Positions 42,047 through 42,550 of a stretch of 42,550 bases of DNA are shown here, in pieces. The DNA comes from an uncultured Odoribacter sp. Lineage in GTDB: Bacteria; Bacteroidota; Bacteroidia; Bacteroidales; Marinifilaceae. The position numbers and the translations under genes were made by a program. Within the stretch, counting starts at the first letter, position 1. Each line of letters begins with the position of its first letter. The DNA lies in assembly GCA_905204385.1 (NCBI GenBank), contig CAJKZL010000001.1, positions 1 through 42,550 on the forward strand, read 5' to 3'. The notes under the pieces were generated by a model that was given only the letters and a program-made list of their open reading frames with translations, searched no databases and was not told the DNA's origin.

Positions 42047-42550
42047 GTCATCAACAAGACGGCGCTGGTCTACGGCCAGATGAACGAGCCCCCAGGAGCC
42101 CGTATGCGCGTGGCACTGTCCGGCCTGACCATGGCGGAGTATTTCCGCGACGTTGAGCACCAGAACGTACTGCTCTTTATAGACAATATATTCAGATATG
42201 TACAGGCAGGCTCTGAGGTATCAGCGCTGCTGGGAAGAATGCCTTCGGCAGATGGCTACCAGCCTACGCTGGCTAACGAGATGGGCGAGCTGCAGGAGAG
42301 AATAACATCTACCAAAAACGGCTCTATCACCTCGGTACAGGCAGTATACGTCCCCGCCGACGACCTTACCGACCCCGCGCCCGCCATCACGTTCACCCAC
42401 CTCGACGCTACTACCGTACTTTCGAGAAAGATAGTAGAGCAGGGCATTTACCCCGCGGTAGACCCGCTGGAATCGACCTCGAGGATACTAGAGCCTGACG
42501 TGGTAGGCGAAGAGCACTACCGCATCGCCCGCAAGGCGCAGGAAGTTCTC
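42047..42550 (+). CDS. atpD: F1-ATP synthase beta subunit, internal part, joined to abfD
   Basis: From 42047 the same open frame reads [21 protein letters not shown], shown only in part, then [18 protein letters not shown] (Walker B), [18 protein letters not shown], and [19 protein letters not shown]. These are the core blocks of the catalytic beta subunit of F1-ATPase, which makes or hydrolyses ATP. The N-terminal third with Walker A is absent, and the 3' end runs out of the window. Codon use changes again near 42165 (from GC-rich to ATA/AGA/GTA-rich), so this part may itself combine two atpD genes. It has no start of its own. Confidence 0.88.

Noticed and set aside
40973..42160. Long minus-strand ORF of 395 codons opposite abfD
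   Set aside because: It is antisense to a clear enzyme with iron-sulfur ligands and has a His/Val/Gly-rich composition typical of shadow frames in GC-rich genes.

Overview
Most of this window is Bacteroidota (Bacteroidales) DNA. It has SusC/SusD outer-membrane pairs, DUF1735 and LamG lipoproteins, lipobox signal peptides, TAnnTTTG promoter boxes and little Shine-Dalgarno sequence. Both ends look like Firmicutes DNA joined on, so I read the window as a mosaic contig. Proposed joins lie at about 862-890, 15120-15170, 40845-40875 and 42036-42046, with a possible further one near 42165.

Layout. (1) 1-861: the 3' end of a glutamate dehydrogenase gene, a terminator, and the C-terminus of a membrane-anchored protein (clostridial style). 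(2) 862-1827: AT-rich, gene-free, with four inverted repeats. (3) 1828-13586, minus strand: a polysaccharide-utilization locus ordered ECF sigma, FecR anti-sigma, STN-type SusC, SusD, three surface lipoproteins, and an EndoH/EndoF1-type GH18 endo-beta-N-acetylglucosaminidase. The layout resembles Bacteroides high-mannose N-glycan loci. Two of the lipoproteins look like GH18 folds that have lost the catalytic DxxDxDxE motif. (4) 13751-20124, minus strand: fucose catabolism in the order fucR-fucI-fucA-fucK-fucP. fucR carries an in-frame TAG. Two near-identical direct-repeat elements, in front of fucR and in front of fucI, are probable FucR operators. fucP has the lower GC of the PUL, while fucK-fucR have higher GC. 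(5) 20332-27012: a PdxA-like dehydrogenase with altered substrate-binding residues, a GlsB/OlsB-type N-acyltransferase, a C11 protease-MATE-macrodomain operon, and an MFS transporter. (6) 27315-33633: two GH13 enzymes (the first broken by an in-frame TAA) and a SNF2 helicase broken by a 97-nt-period tandem duplication. (7) 33670-40845: a small acidic protein, a GH3 beta-glucosidase, a Kelch-type lipoprotein without a normal start codon, a flavodiiron protein, an AraC regulator and a DUF4925-like lipoprotein. (8) 40845-42550: a crotonase C-terminus, then 4-hydroxybutyryl-CoA dehydratase running in frame into the F1-ATPase beta subunit. These are Firmicutes pieces fused at short shared sequences.

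How the genes work together. The PUL would trim N-glycans at the cell surface: the endo enzyme releases the glycan, the surface lipoproteins and SusD bind it, and SusC imports it and signals through FecR to the sigma factor. The fuc genes would import L-fucose and convert it through fuculose and fuculose-1-phosphate to DHAP and lactaldehyde. The two systems would suit a gut or mucosal glycan forager, but the composition step between fucP and fucK means they may not come from one genome. Three genes between 20.1 and 31.1 kb (fucR, alpha-amylase, SNF2) carry disruptions. Either this lineage is losing genes or the consensus contains errors.
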